DNA from: Acinetobacter sp.
Lineage (GTDB): Bacteria; Pseudomonadota; Gammaproteobacteria; Pseudomonadales; Moraxellaceae
NCBI GenBank assembly: GCA_031277915.1
Contig: JAITLL010000069.1
Span: 1 to 47,266 of the forward strand
Reading direction: 5' to 3'
Length of the DNA: 47,266 nucleotides
A program made the position numbers and the translations under genes. Numbering within the stretch: the first letter of the stretch is position 1; the number at the start of each line of letters is the position of its first letter. Under the pieces are notes generated by a model. It ran no database searches, was not told where the DNA came from, and worked only from the letters and a program-made list of their open reading frames with translations. Shown piece by piece: positions 26,601 to 34,309 of the stretch.

Positions 26601-27129
26601 TCTGTCTTGTACCAAAAATCATGGCCAAGATCGCAAGTACACTGGTGAGTAATAACACGCTGTTTGTGGTGGTATGAATATGCGAGCTTTGCTCCATAAT
26701 GACAGAGGTACTTAGAGCAATTGCACGGAGCTGTAATGCGAGGTAGGGGATAATTGCAATGACTGCAAGAATGGTCACTAGCGACGCCAGTACACCACTT
26801 TTACCATAGCGGGCTGCAACGAAGTCGGCAATTGATGAAATGGCATGGTGTTGCCGAACACGACCTAAACGCCGCCAGATGTCATAACCAAACCAGACAA
26901 ATAAGAGGGGGCCTAAATAAATAGGTAAGAAAATAACGCCTTCACGCACAGCTGCGCCAGTTGCGCCGTAAAATGTCCATGAAGAACAATAGACACCTAA
27001 AGTTAAACTAAATAAAAACATGCGGCCACGTGTGCCGAGACGGCTGGCATGCTTCTCACCAAAAAAAGCACAGACAAATAAAAGCGCAATATAGAGCGTG
27101 AGAACTCCAATAATCAGCCAGCTGTTCAT
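23632..27129 (-). CDS. crbS: Transporter-fused hybrid histidine kinase, CrbS/MxtR-like
   Basis: This is a 1165-aa inner-membrane sensor. The N-terminal ~520 residues are a sodium:solute symporter (SSS) domain with about 13 helices (for example FLFSLTLGVYCSSWTFYGAT near residue 40 and LLAFLGGFSASTGMLLVSS near 325). Then come a linker region, a PAS domain (around MTQGVSVVDKNMCLVAWNNQ) and a coiled coil. The HisKA H-box is FIAAASHDLLQPMHAARLF. The ATPase has a G1 box in GVWDTGPGIAEEQ and a G2 box in GLGLGLAIVQRM. A C-terminal receiver carries Asp in WLIDQHLNNNQLG. CrbS-type kinases couple acetate metabolism to acs expression. The gene is divergent from DUF485-actP, sharing a 182-base region that contains GACCAAAGTC. 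Confidence 0.88.
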   Translation of the reverse strand: MNSWLIIGVLTLYIALLFVCAFFGEKHASRLGTRGRMFLFSLTLGVYCSSWTFYGATGAAVREGVIFLPIYLGPLLFVWFGYDIWRRLGRVRQHHAISSIADFVAARYGKSGVLASLVTILAVIAIIPYLALQLRAIALSTSVIMEQSSHIHTTTNSVLLLTSVLAILAMIFGTRQIANTEQHGGLMLAVAFESFVKLFALLCVALFFIFETPANLSQMTSDVNQTFQEVQLFGVPETFWIQTLLAGLAIICLPRQFHVAVVELRDEKHIRGARKWFAIYLILTIFAIIPIASWALHAAPEFLTVPDVAVLSLPLSYNQEWLALLAFLGGFSASTGMLLVSSVALSIMLSNDLIMPALWRFKVLSRHDKHLPKVLKFSRRISIIAVMLLGFLFFHFFNDINQLSVFGLLAFSAVAQFAPALIGGLYWRGGSRQGVYAGLIVGFLMWSYTLLFPTILRSLPEIYQHTAQNILLFGPFGINVLRPESLFGFESFAPLTHGVIWSLGLNILLYIWISKLYRPSVAEQIQAESFFYYETKPLPSPHTSTDLTYLPHDAARLKVGDLFALAKRITGEQPTTQAFENFCEQNHLTLNPNSIANGMWWRFTEQYLAGIIGAASARTLLTTAMINNGLALGQVANILDQASQWQRFNQNLLMTMIDHMTQGVSVVDKNMCLVAWNNQYLKLFGYPKDLVYVGCPIADLIRYNAERGECGPGSVEEHVRKRLHWMKVGSAHEFERIRKDGRVIQMRGNPISGGGFVTTFADITAFRANEAVLEARVKDRTQQLADALSEQQLAREQADMANMSKSRFIAAASHDLLQPMHAARLFSTVLEQSISTEQDRQTLQQLDRALYGAESMLSALLDIARLEGGSIQPKRQPYPLHDLLSDLELQFKSIAAQRNITLKVHDVSFWIDTDPQWIRRIIQNFVSNALRYTAKGRVVVGVLRSAQQSGHIRIGVWDTGPGIAEEQRIKLFQEFERCGHLSPWGEQGLGLGLAIVQRMTGLLNYPVHVYSELGKGSCFMIEVPIVEPPKVTTPTVQAVPLKTKAYRILCLDNDETILEGMSSLLGRWGYQVFKATEPEQALEIIQKENIQVWLIDQHLNNNQLGVDFIIQNRQEDVPVALITADSHPELPQQLKDLNIVLLKKPLKPASLRAWLSGLKIASTTD

Positions 27130-27205
27130 ATGACCTACATAAGTGAAACCTTATGCCTATCATAACCCAAGCCGAAACAAAGCTATAAATTGATTAAATT
27201 TTAAC

Positions 27206-27215
27206 GACCAAAGTC
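27206..27215 (+). promoter_or_regulatory. Candidate CrbR-type operator between crbS and DUF485-actP (GACCAAAGTC)
   Basis: This is the same 10-mer as upstream of acs. It lies 97 bases before the ATG at 27312 and 77 bases before the divergent crbS start, so it could act on either gene. A related 14-mer, GTGACCAAGGTTGG (27276-27289), lies close to the ribosome-binding site and matches the acs-side sequence GTGACCAAAGTCGG at 12 of 14 positions. Confidence 0.5.
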
Positions 27216-27311
27216 TAAGTTACGACTGAGTCAGAATCTTGCTAACTTTAATCGTGAAAAAATACATTAAAAAAAGTGACCAAGGTTGGGCACTGAGTAA
27301 GGAGTTTGGTC

Positions 27312-27644
27312 ATGGATCAAAGCCAAGTAGAACAGATTCTACGCAATCCAAAGTTTCAAAAAATGGTCAAGAAAAAAAGTGCATTAAGCTGGACGCTCAC
27401 AATCATTATGTTAGTGCTTTATGTGGGCTTTATGCTACTTGTTGGCTATAACAAAGAGTTTTTGATGAGTTCATTTAGTGGTGGTGTAACGACATGGGGT
27501 ATTCCACTAGGCTTAGGAATTATTGTTTTATCCTTCCTACTGTGTGGTGTGTACTCTTTTATCGCAAATCATACCCTTGACCAATTGAGTGAAGAAGCGT
27601 TGAAGGAAGTTGAAGCCATCACGCATGAGAAAGGACTACACTAA
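27312..27644 (+). CDS. DUF485 membrane protein, ActP partner
   Basis: This 110-aa protein has the DUF485 layout. A short amphipathic N-terminus ([20 protein letters not shown]) is followed by two transmembrane helices ([18 protein letters not shown] and [20 protein letters not shown]) and a C-terminal helix ([15 protein letters not shown]). The family (E. coli YjcH) is almost always encoded just upstream of the acetate symporter ActP, as here with one base between stop and start. The ATG at 27312 is chosen because AAGGAG (27299-27304) lies 7 bases upstream; a TTG start would add two residues. It is probably an accessory subunit of the transporter, though its precise role is not established. 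Confidence 0.9.
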   Translation: MDQSQVEQILRNPKFQKMVKKKSALSWTLTIIMLVLYVGFMLLVGYNKEFLMSSFSGGVTTWGIPLGLGIIVLSFLLCGVYSFIANHTLDQLSEEALKEVEAITHEKGLH

Positions 27645-27645
27645 T

Positions 27646-29361
27646 ATGAAATGGAATTCATTAAAGGCGAAAGCTTTATTGGCAGCAGCATCGCTATATT
27701 CAACAGTGGCTATGGCGAGTCCAGACTTAGGTGAAGCTGAACAACAAGCAACCAATTGGCATGCGATTATTATGTTTGTCATTTTTGTTGGTTTCACTTT
27801 GTTCATTACTAAGTGGGCTGCGAAACAAACCCAATCAACACAAGATTTCTATACAGCAGGTGGTGGAATCAGCGGTTTCCAGAATGGTCTGGCAATTGCG
27901 GGTGACTATATGTCTGCGGCATCTTTCCTTGGTATTTCTGCACTTGTGTTTAGTTCGGGCTTTGATGGCTTGCTTTATTCGCTTGGGTTCATGGTAGGTT
28001 GGCCAATCGTTTTATTCTTGGTTGCAGAACGTTTGCGTAACCTTGGTAAATATAACCTTTCAGATGTGGTTTCATTCCGCCTTGAAGAAAAACCGGTTCG
28101 TACTTTAGCTGCAATCAGCTCACTTGTTGTTGTGGCATTCTATTTGATTGCCCAAATGGTCGGTGCGGGCCAGCTTATCAAATTACTATTTGGTTTGAAC
28201 TACAACATTGCTGTAGTCATCGTTGGTCTATTGATGATGGCATATGTAATCTTTGGTGGTATGTTGGCAACAACATGGGTACAAATTATCAAAGCGGTCA
28301 TGCTACTCAGTGGTGCAACTTTCATGGCATTCATGGTGATGAAAGCGGTTGGTTTCAGCTTCAGTAACATGTTTAGCCAATCAATTGAAGTCTTCAGCAA
28401 AGTACATGACATCAGCTTGAGTGATGCTGCAAAAATTATGGGTCCGGGTAAACTTGCAGCAAACCCAATTGATGCCTTGTCTCTTGGTTTAGCATTAATG
28501 TTTGGTACAGCAGGTCTTCCACACATCCTTATGCGTTTCTTCACTGTAAAAGATGCGAAAGAAGCACGTAAATCGGTTGTGGTTGCAACAGGCTTCATTG
28601 GTTATTTCTACCTTTTAACTTTCATTATTGGTTTTGGTGCGATCCTGTTCGTATCAAACAATCCACAGTTCCTTGATGTTGCAAAAATGGCAGTAACAGG
28701 CAAACTTGAGCTTGTTGGCGGTAACAATATGGCAGCCGTGCATTTAAGTAACGCTTTAGGCGGTGACTTATTCATGGGCTTCATTTCAGCAGTAGCGTTC
28801 GCAACCATTCTTGCTGTGGTTGCTGGTTTAACACTTTCAGGTGCATCTGCGATCTCTCATGACTTATATGCTAACGTATTCAAGAAAGGTCAAACAACAC
28901 CTGCTTCTGAACTTCGTATGTCAAAAATTGCGACATTGGGCCTAGCAATCTTCGCAATGATTTTAGGTATCCTGTTTGAGAAGCAAAACGTAGCATTCAT
29001 GGTTGGTTTAGCGTTCTCGGTAGCTTGTTGTGCAAACTTCCCAATCCTTGTTCTTTCAATGTTCTGGAAAGGTTTAACGACTCGTGGAGCAGTTATTGGT
29101 GGTGTTGTTGGTTTGGTAACAGCAGTAGTACTCATTGTGCTTTCTAAAGCAGTTTGGGTAGATACTTTAAAAATCTCTGATACACCAATCAACCCATTCA
29201 ATGGTCCCGCGTTATTTGCTATGCCATTGTCGTTCCTTTGCTGCTGGTTCTTCTCTGTGACTGACAACTCTGCACGTGCTAAAAAAGAGCGTGCTGCTTT
29301 CGATGCTCAATATGTACGTTCAATGACAGGTATTGGTGCATCTGGTGCATCGGATCACTAA
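27646..29361 (+). CDS. actP: Cation/acetate symporter
   Basis: ActP takes up acetate (and glycolate) with a cation across the inner membrane. The 571-aa protein has a cleavable-looking signal segment ([20 protein letters not shown] then VAMA) and then the sodium:solute symporter fold with about 13 helices. Characteristic segments include [40 protein letters not shown] and [13 protein letters not shown]. The ATG at 27646 has GAAAGGA upstream and follows the DUF485 stop by one base; a longer reading overlapping that gene was rejected. The cluster contains its uptake protein (actP), activation enzyme (acs) and sensor-regulator pair, which makes acetate use under CrbS/CrbR-type control the best explanation. 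Confidence 0.96.
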   Translation: MKWNSLKAKALLAAASLYSTVAMASPDLGEAEQQATNWHAIIMFVIFVGFTLFITKWAAKQTQSTQDFYTAGGGISGFQNGLAIAGDYMSAASFLGISALVFSSGFDGLLYSLGFMVGWPIVLFLVAERLRNLGKYNLSDVVSFRLEEKPVRTLAAISSLVVVAFYLIAQMVGAGQLIKLLFGLNYNIAVVIVGLLMMAYVIFGGMLATTWVQIIKAVMLLSGATFMAFMVMKAVGFSFSNMFSQSIEVFSKVHDISLSDAAKIMGPGKLAANPIDALSLGLALMFGTAGLPHILMRFFTVKDAKEARKSVVVATGFIGYFYLLTFIIGFGAILFVSNNPQFLDVAKMAVTGKLELVGGNNMAAVHLSNALGGDLFMGFISAVAFATILAVVAGLTLSGASAISHDLYANVFKKGQTTPASELRMSKIATLGLAIFAMILGILFEKQNVAFMVGLAFSVACCANFPILVLSMFWKGLTTRGAVIGGVVGLVTAVVLIVLSKAVWVDTLKISDTPINPFNGPALFAMPLSFLCCWFFSVTDNSARAKKERAAFDAQYVRSMTGIGASGASDH

Positions 29362-29386
29362 GGTTAATATTGTTAACTCATCCTTT

Positions 29387-29409
29387 AAAAAGCCCTGCGA
29401 GGCTTTTTT
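29387..29409 (+). terminator. Rho-independent terminator of actP
   Basis: The stem AAAAAGCC (29387-29394) with GGCTTTTT (29401-29408) has a six-base loop and a T-run, 25 bases after the actP stop. Confidence 0.8.
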
Positions 29410-29531
29410 TGTTTTACCTATCAGGTTGCTTAAAAGTAGTTCCCTAATAAAGAACAACTTGTTTCTTCTATTTTTTGTACAGTATGATTTTCTATAATTC
29501 AAAACATAACGAAAAAATGGAAAATAATTAA

Positions 29532-30224
29532 ATGCGATCTATTATTGAGTTCTGGGCGAGCTTTCGATTGTTGCCTTCTGCATGGTTGCTGTTTGTGCAA
29601 TTTATTTTACTTATTTTGGCGATGCTCACTTTTAATAATGAGGCTTATCGAACCATAACTTGGGCTTTAGGTGTACTTGCTTTACTCATTATTGCCAAGG
29701 TTATTCGTCAGACACCCATGTTCACTTTTCTGGGTCTCACGTTTGTAAGTGGGGCAATTATATCCTCAGTCTTTATTTTATTAGGTTACACTAATTTAAC
29801 TATCCAGGTTTTTGCTCATAGCTGTGAAGCGTTAGCTTACTTTTCAGCAGCTTATGGTCTATTTCGTTATATGTTTGCCGACCGATATTTAACACGAGAT
29901 GAACTGTTTGCAGCCGCTGCTGTTTTTACTTTAATCGCTTGGGGTTTTGCATTTTTATACAATATTTGTCAGTTATTAATTCCTAATAGCTTTCAAAATT
30001 CAAATCATGTCGATCACTTACAAACTTGGCTAGATTTACTGTTTTTAAGCTTTAGTTTGCAGTCAGCAACAGGGCTGTCTGACATAATGCCGCTTAGCCC
30101 CCCAGCGCGTGTTTTAGCGATGTTACAAATGTTTTTTGGTGTGATGTATTTAGCATTGATTGTTACACGATTGATTGCCTTACAATACATTTCACACGCG
30201 CCTAAAAAGAATTCTGATAAATAG
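29532..30224 (+). CDS. Membrane protein with a divergent K+-channel pore module
   Basis: This 230-aa protein has about six hydrophobic segments: roughly residues 17-33, 40-58, 63-84, 95-110, 124-147 and 195-215. Between the last two lies LSFSLQSATGLSDIMPLSPP, which matches the pore loop of two-TM potassium channels (T-T-x-G-Y-G-D). Here the selectivity filter reads S-A-T-G-L-S-D, and the helix LAMLQMFFGVMYLALIVTRL follows as in Ion_trans_2 proteins. It may be an ion channel of altered selectivity or a channel-derived protein. There is no cytoplasmic RCK domain. The gene stands alone, with terminators or long gaps on both sides. Function is inferred only. Confidence 0.75.
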   Translation: MRSIIEFWASFRLLPSAWLLFVQFILLILAMLTFNNEAYRTITWALGVLALLIIAKVIRQTPMFTFLGLTFVSGAIISSVFILLGYTNLTIQVFAHSCEALAYFSAAYGLFRYMFADRYLTRDELFAAAAVFTLIAWGFAFLYNICQLLIPNSFQNSNHVDHLQTWLDLLFLSFSLQSATGLSDIMPLSPPARVLAMLQMFFGVMYLALIVTRLIALQYISHAPKKNSDK

Positions 30225-30392
30225 CGAAGGAGGTGTTTCGTTTATTTACACCTTTGTAACTGCAATATTATTTAAGTTTCTTTAAAGTATTATCGGCTTT
30301 CTCTATTGAAAGATATAACTTTGTTCATTCTGTGAATGTCTTTATTGGCTTTATGCCTGTCACTTTTCATTAAAATAACATATGGAGGATTT

Positions 30393-32360
30393 ATGCCTTC
30401 CAAACAAACGAGTTGGTTCGCAAATGTTAATCCCAATGTCTTTTTGGGTACGGTCATTATTATTGCTTTGTTCTTAGCAGTTGTGGTGATTGCTCCGAGT
30501 TCTTTTGAACTTCTAACGCAGCAATTAAAGCAGTGGATCACTGATTCCTTTAGCTGGTTTTACGTTCTATCTGTTGCATTCTTTCTTATTCTTTTAATTT
30601 ATATTGCCTGTTCAGCTCTTGGACGTATTAAGTTAGGCCCTGACCATAGTCAGCCTGAATATAGTAATGGCTCTTGGTTCGCCATGCTTTTTACTGCGGG
30701 TATGGGTATTGGTTTAATGTTCTTTGGTGTTGCTGAACCTGTCATGCATTATGTGAATCCACCAAGTGGTGAACCACAAACCATTGAGGCAGCACAGCAA
30801 GCGTTACGCGTGACTTTTTTCCATTGGGGCTTACATGCTTGGGCAATTTATGCTGTGGTTGGTTTGGCATTAGCGTATTTTGCGTATCGTCACAATTTAC
30901 CCTTAAAAACCCGTTCAGCTCTTTATCCTCTCATTGGGAAAAGAGTTTATGGTGCATGGGGTGATAGCATTGATATATTTGCGACTATTGGTACGGTATT
31001 CGGTGTCGCAACGTCTCTCGGTTTTGGTGTTACCCAAATTAACTCTGGTTTGCACTATCTTTTTGGGGTAGAGCAAAGCACGTATGTCCAGATTGTTTTA
31101 ATTATTGTGGTGAGTATTCTGGCTTCTTTATCGGTCTTTTTAGGTCTCGATAAAGGAGTAAAACGTTTATCTGAATTGAACCTCATTTTAGCTCTTGTTT
31201 TACTCATTTTTGTTTTTGTGGCTGGTCCAAGTATTTATTTACTCCAAACTACCATTCAAAACACGGGACAATATATTTCCAATTTATTCACCATGACGTT
31301 TAATCTCTATGCTTATCAGCCAAATGGCTGGATTGGGGGATGGACTATTCTATATTGGGCATGGTGGATTTCATGGTCACCATTTGTGGGAATGTTCATT
31401 GCAAGGGTTTCACGTGGACGTACCATTCGTGAATTTATTGTAGGTGTCTTACTTATCCCGACTGGTTTTACCATTATCTGGATGGGTTTCTTAGGAAATG
31501 CCGCTCTATTTAGCATTATTCATGAGCATCAGACAACATTAATGCAAGCCGTGCAACAAGATTCCTCTGTTGCATTATTTGAGTTTTTAGGACACTTACC
31601 ATGGTCCGGTGTCATGAATGTGCTCGCAACTATTCTGGTTATCCTTTTCTTTGTGACCTCGGCTGACTCAGGGGCATTAGTCACTGACTACCTAACGGCA
31701 AAAACTGAAAATTCACCAACATGGCAGCGTTTGTTCTGGACAGCATTGATGGCAGTACTGGCTATCATTTTACTTTTGGTTGGTGGACTTGCAGCACTTC
31801 AATCTTCAATCATTATGAGCGCGCTACCGTTTACTGTCGTGATGTTATTGATGAGTTGGGGGTTAATAAAGGCTTTGCATCTCGATATCACGAAAATGAA
31901 AGCAATTCAGGAAGCTCGAATTACTCCACGTGCCATTCATAACCCAAGAAGTTGGCAACAGCGTCTTGGTTTAATCATGCATTATCCTCACAGTGAACAA
32001 GAGGTTAAGCAATATATTGAAACGCAAGTTTCCCGCGCTTTTGAAAATATTCAGCATGAATTCAAACGCCGCCACCTTGAGGTGACAATGAGCGAAGTTG
32101 AAGATGGCATGCAACTTCGAGTTGATCATCATCATGAAATTAATTTTATTTATAAAGTTGTTTCACGTGGAACAGTGCCACCAAGTTTTTTAATTGGTCG
32201 TACAGAAGCAGAAGATGGACAATATTTTCAGGCTGAAGTGTTTTTACGAGAGGGTGGACAAAACTATGATGTAATGGACTGGACTCAAGAAGATTTGATT
32301 CAGGATATTATTGATCAGTACGAACGTCACTTATATTTCTTAAATGTCGTACGTAGTTAA
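30393..32360 (+). CDS. betT: BCCT-family choline/betaine transporter, BetT-like
   Basis: This 655-aa transporter of the betaine-choline-carnitine family has twelve helices. The conserved Trp-rich segment is ILYWAWWISWSPFVGMFIAR, and the Gly-rich helix is MLFTAGMGIGLMFFGVAEPV. A C-terminal hydrophilic domain of about 130 residues (from about RAIHNPRSWQQRL) is of the type found in BetT-like members with osmotic control. The ATG at 30393 has a textbook GGAGG ribosome-binding site; an in-frame start 57 bases upstream lacks one. No bet oxidase genes are adjacent, so choline versus glycine betaine cannot be told apart. The symbol is by resemblance. A short inverted repeat (30231-30253) lies in the leader gap. 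Confidence 0.88.
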   Translation: MPSKQTSWFANVNPNVFLGTVIIIALFLAVVVIAPSSFELLTQQLKQWITDSFSWFYVLSVAFFLILLIYIACSALGRIKLGPDHSQPEYSNGSWFAMLFTAGMGIGLMFFGVAEPVMHYVNPPSGEPQTIEAAQQALRVTFFHWGLHAWAIYAVVGLALAYFAYRHNLPLKTRSALYPLIGKRVYGAWGDSIDIFATIGTVFGVATSLGFGVTQINSGLHYLFGVEQSTYVQIVLIIVVSILASLSVFLGLDKGVKRLSELNLILALVLLIFVFVAGPSIYLLQTTIQNTGQYISNLFTMTFNLYAYQPNGWIGGWTILYWAWWISWSPFVGMFIARVSRGRTIREFIVGVLLIPTGFTIIWMGFLGNAALFSIIHEHQTTLMQAVQQDSSVALFEFLGHLPWSGVMNVLATILVILFFVTSADSGALVTDYLTAKTENSPTWQRLFWTALMAVLAIILLLVGGLAALQSSIIMSALPFTVVMLLMSWGLIKALHLDITKMKAIQEARITPRAIHNPRSWQQRLGLIMHYPHSEQEVKQYIETQVSRAFENIQHEFKRRHLEVTMSEVEDGMQLRVDHHHEINFIYKVVSRGTVPPSFLIGRTEAEDGQYFQAEVFLREGGQNYDVMDWTQEDLIQDIIDQYERHLYFLNVVRS

Positions 32361-32367
32361 TAGCCAT

Positions 32368-32398
32368 AAAAAAAGGACTCAGTTGAGTCCTTTTTTTT
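32368..32398. terminator. Bidirectional terminator between betT and omp33-36
   Basis: A 14-bp perfect stem (A7-GGACTCA with TGAGTCC-T7) has a 2-base loop. It serves both convergent genes. Confidence 0.9.
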
Positions 32399-32418
32399 AA
32401 TTCAATTTCTAAATTAGA

Positions 32419-33321
32419 TTAGAAACGGAATTTAGCATTTAAGCCGATAGTTTGTGTGTCGTAGCTAGACTTTTTAACGTCAGCTTTCATGTAAGACGCA
32501 CCAACAGCAAGAGCTGGAGTAATGAAGTAGTTTACGTTACCACCCCAAGCTTGACGGAATTCACCAAGGTCATTGCCTTTGATGTTTGCTACGCCGTCGT
32601 TACCGATGAATGCAGCACCAACACTTAACTTAGGAGTTAAGTAAAGGTCAGTTTTTAAACCGTATTGGTTTTCTTGACCGAAAGCACCAGCAGCTTCAAA
32701 ACCAATTGCCATGTTAGTTCCATCGATTGGACCTACATATTTAGCACGTGCTGTAACAGCATCTTGGTCGTTTTGGATCGCAGCAGTTTGGTTAACAGCA
32801 GAGTAGATACCGTTGCTGATGATACCGAAGTTATCTAAAGCAAATTGGTTAGCAACATTTGTATAACCAACAGCCATCAAGAAGTTAGGTAACAACATTG
32901 CACCAACTTCTAACGCATAACGGTCGCCTTGGTCATCACGTGAAATTGCGTTTTTACCGTCAACGTCAGTGTGGTTGTAAGTTGCGCTAGCATATGCAGG
33001 AACGTAAGGAGTTGGGATGTATGCCTCACCTTTAACGCCGTAAGTACCTACACGGTAGTTTAAACCGTTGTTTTGGTCATATTGTTGATAGCTATAACCT
33101 AAAGACACGCTAGAAGCTTGGTTTAAGAAAGCTGCTTCAGCTAAAGGCCCCTTAGCTGTGTCAACATTTTTTAAGTAGTATGTACCAGCAACGTCACCAG
33201 TAAAGTTTTTATCGTTTGCAGTTGTGTCAACATATTCAGATTGACCTTGAACTTCAAATTGATAAGCATGAGCACCGGTCATGGCTAATAATACAGCAGT
33301 GGCTAAACCAAGTTTTTTCAT
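32419..33321 (-). CDS. omp33-36: Omp33-36 outer-membrane channel protein
   Basis: This is a 300-aa precursor with the signal peptide MKKLGLATAVLLAMTGAHA, mature start YQFEVQGQSEYVDT. The start is at ATG 33321; an upstream in-frame start would add seven residues before the signal peptide. Alternating beta-strands end in ...IGLNAKFRF with a C-terminal Phe. Segments such as GTYYLKNVDTAKGPLAEAAF are hallmarks of the Acinetobacter Omp33-36 (Omp34) protein. In A. baumannii it is a water/solute channel whose loss is associated with carbapenem resistance, and it has been described as a cytotoxic virulence factor. Two shorter paralogues lie at 7.4-9.4 kb. A good sigma70 promoter precedes it. Confidence 0.93.
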   Translation of the reverse strand: MKKLGLATAVLLAMTGAHAYQFEVQGQSEYVDTTANDKNFTGDVAGTYYLKNVDTAKGPLAEAAFLNQASSVSLGYSYQQYDQNNGLNYRVGTYGVKGEAYIPTPYVPAYASATYNHTDVDGKNAISRDDQGDRYALEVGAMLLPNFLMAVGYTNVANQFALDNFGIISNGIYSAVNQTAAIQNDQDAVTARAKYVGPIDGTNMAIGFEAAGAFGQENQYGLKTDLYLTPKLSVGAAFIGNDGVANIKGNDLGEFRQAWGGNVNYFITPALAVGASYMKADVKKSSYDTQTIGLNAKFRF

Positions 33322-33359
33322 AATCATTTCCAGCATTCGCAAGAGATAAAGCTGGGGTC

Positions 33360-33387
33360 ATTGTATTGTAACAATTTATGAAGTCAA
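33360..33387 (-). promoter_or_regulatory. Predicted sigma70 promoter of omp33-36
   Basis: On the minus strand, TTGACT (33387-33382) and TACAAT (33365-33360) are separated by 16 bp, each one mismatch from consensus. The predicted leader is about 30-35 bases. Confidence 0.65.
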
Positions 33388-33879
33388 TAATAGATGAAAC
33401 GTTATGTTAAGAAAATTTGACACTTATGTTAAAAATGGTTAAAAAACAGCCAATCAAGATGGTTTATGTCAACCTGCTAAAAAAATGAACATTAACAAAT
33501 AGCTAAACCTTAAGATTCATAAGGAATTGCCATAAAATGATTTAAAAATAATTACATTTCTAATTGGAAAAAATGATTTTATTAATCGGATTTAACGTTA
33601 TTACAATTGTCGAGTTGTTTAATAAATAGTCATTTAAGGATTATTTGTTTTTCAATTTTCATATATTTTGAGTAATAGTTAACATTATTTTGATAAGTTT
33701 ATCTAAATAATCTATCTATTTTGAATTATTATATAATTGAATAAGACAAAAAAAATATGTTTTTAAATCAAAAAAACGATTAAAAAATTAATTCTGATCA
33801 ATTTAATCAACTTTACAAAATTAGAGATAAGTCACAGAATTCAATTGCAAAGTTCACTATCTAACATTTTATTGTTAGG

Positions 33880-33955
33880 TATACTTTCCCAGATACGATG
33901 TGTTATCGCATCAGACTTTACGAGCTCAGCTTTCCCCAAGGTTGAGCTTTTTTTT
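33880..33955 (+). ncRNA. Candidate small RNA with its own promoter and terminator (plus strand)
   Basis: A -10-like TATACT (33880-33885) is followed, from about 33892, by a short hairpin (GATG/CATC region 33897-33912). A strong terminator comes next: stem 33923-33933 with 33938-33948, loop CCCC, then eight Ts. The transcript would be about 65 nt. The loop and flanks are C-rich (TTTCCCC), as in RNAs that pair with GGGGA Shine-Dalgarno sequences. The -35 is weak; a CTAACA/TGTTAG dyad (33861-33878) fills the promoter spacer and may be an operator. No open frame of useful length lies inside. The 33388-33860 part of the gap is very AT-rich and otherwise empty. Confidence 0.45.
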
Positions 33956-34020
33956 ATCTATAAGAAAACATTAACATTTATTAAAAAAATTACATGAAAT
34001 TTATTCTTTTTAGTTTGCAT

Positions 34021-34095
34021 AAAAAAGAACCCAGATTAGACCTGGGTTTCGGATACTGGAAGAGGTATCCAAGAGGAAAAAGAACATTTTTGTAG
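34021..34095 (-). ncRNA. Candidate small RNA on the opposite strand
   Basis: Read on the minus strand, a C/T-rich segment (34088-34071) is followed by hairpin GGATAC/GTATCC (34070-34051). Then comes hairpin AACCCAG/CTGGGTT (34048-34028) and TTTTTT, which is a convincing terminator. No gene on the minus strand ends here, since the next minus-strand gene (omp33-36) starts 700 bases further on. The terminator therefore probably belongs to a short RNA of about 75 nt. A pyrimidine-rich single-stranded stretch before two stems resembles Hfq-dependent regulators. The promoter is not clear, so the 5' end is approximate. Confidence 0.42.
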
Positions 34096-34309
34096 AATTA
34101 CGAAATTTACTTCATCTGTAAAATGGAGTTTTGCAATAGCCATCATTTGCTCTTTCGATCAGATTTTTATGAAATACAGAGGAATGCGTATATTGCGTCA
34201 TTCGAACTTTGTTGCTGAACTTCTGCTCATTAAAGTGCTAGGATGCGGGTTAATTACTTCATTTTATAGTAGTGATGATGGAAGGGCATTTACGGAGTAC
34301 CAGCTAGAA

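Noticed and set aside
27276-27289. GTGACCAAGGTTGG near the DUF485 ribosome-binding site as another CrbR-type site
   Set aside because: It matches the acs-side sequence at 12 of 14 positions but lacks the GAC-N4-GTC dyad and lies too close to the start codon; kept only as a remark.
28200-28598. 132-codon minus-strand frame opposite actP
   Set aside because: It lies entirely within the conserved symporter, with residue composition typical of an antisense frame.
30231-30253. AGGTGT...ACACCT inverted repeat after the channel-like gene as a terminator
   Set aside because: Only six pairs and three trailing Ts; too weak to call.
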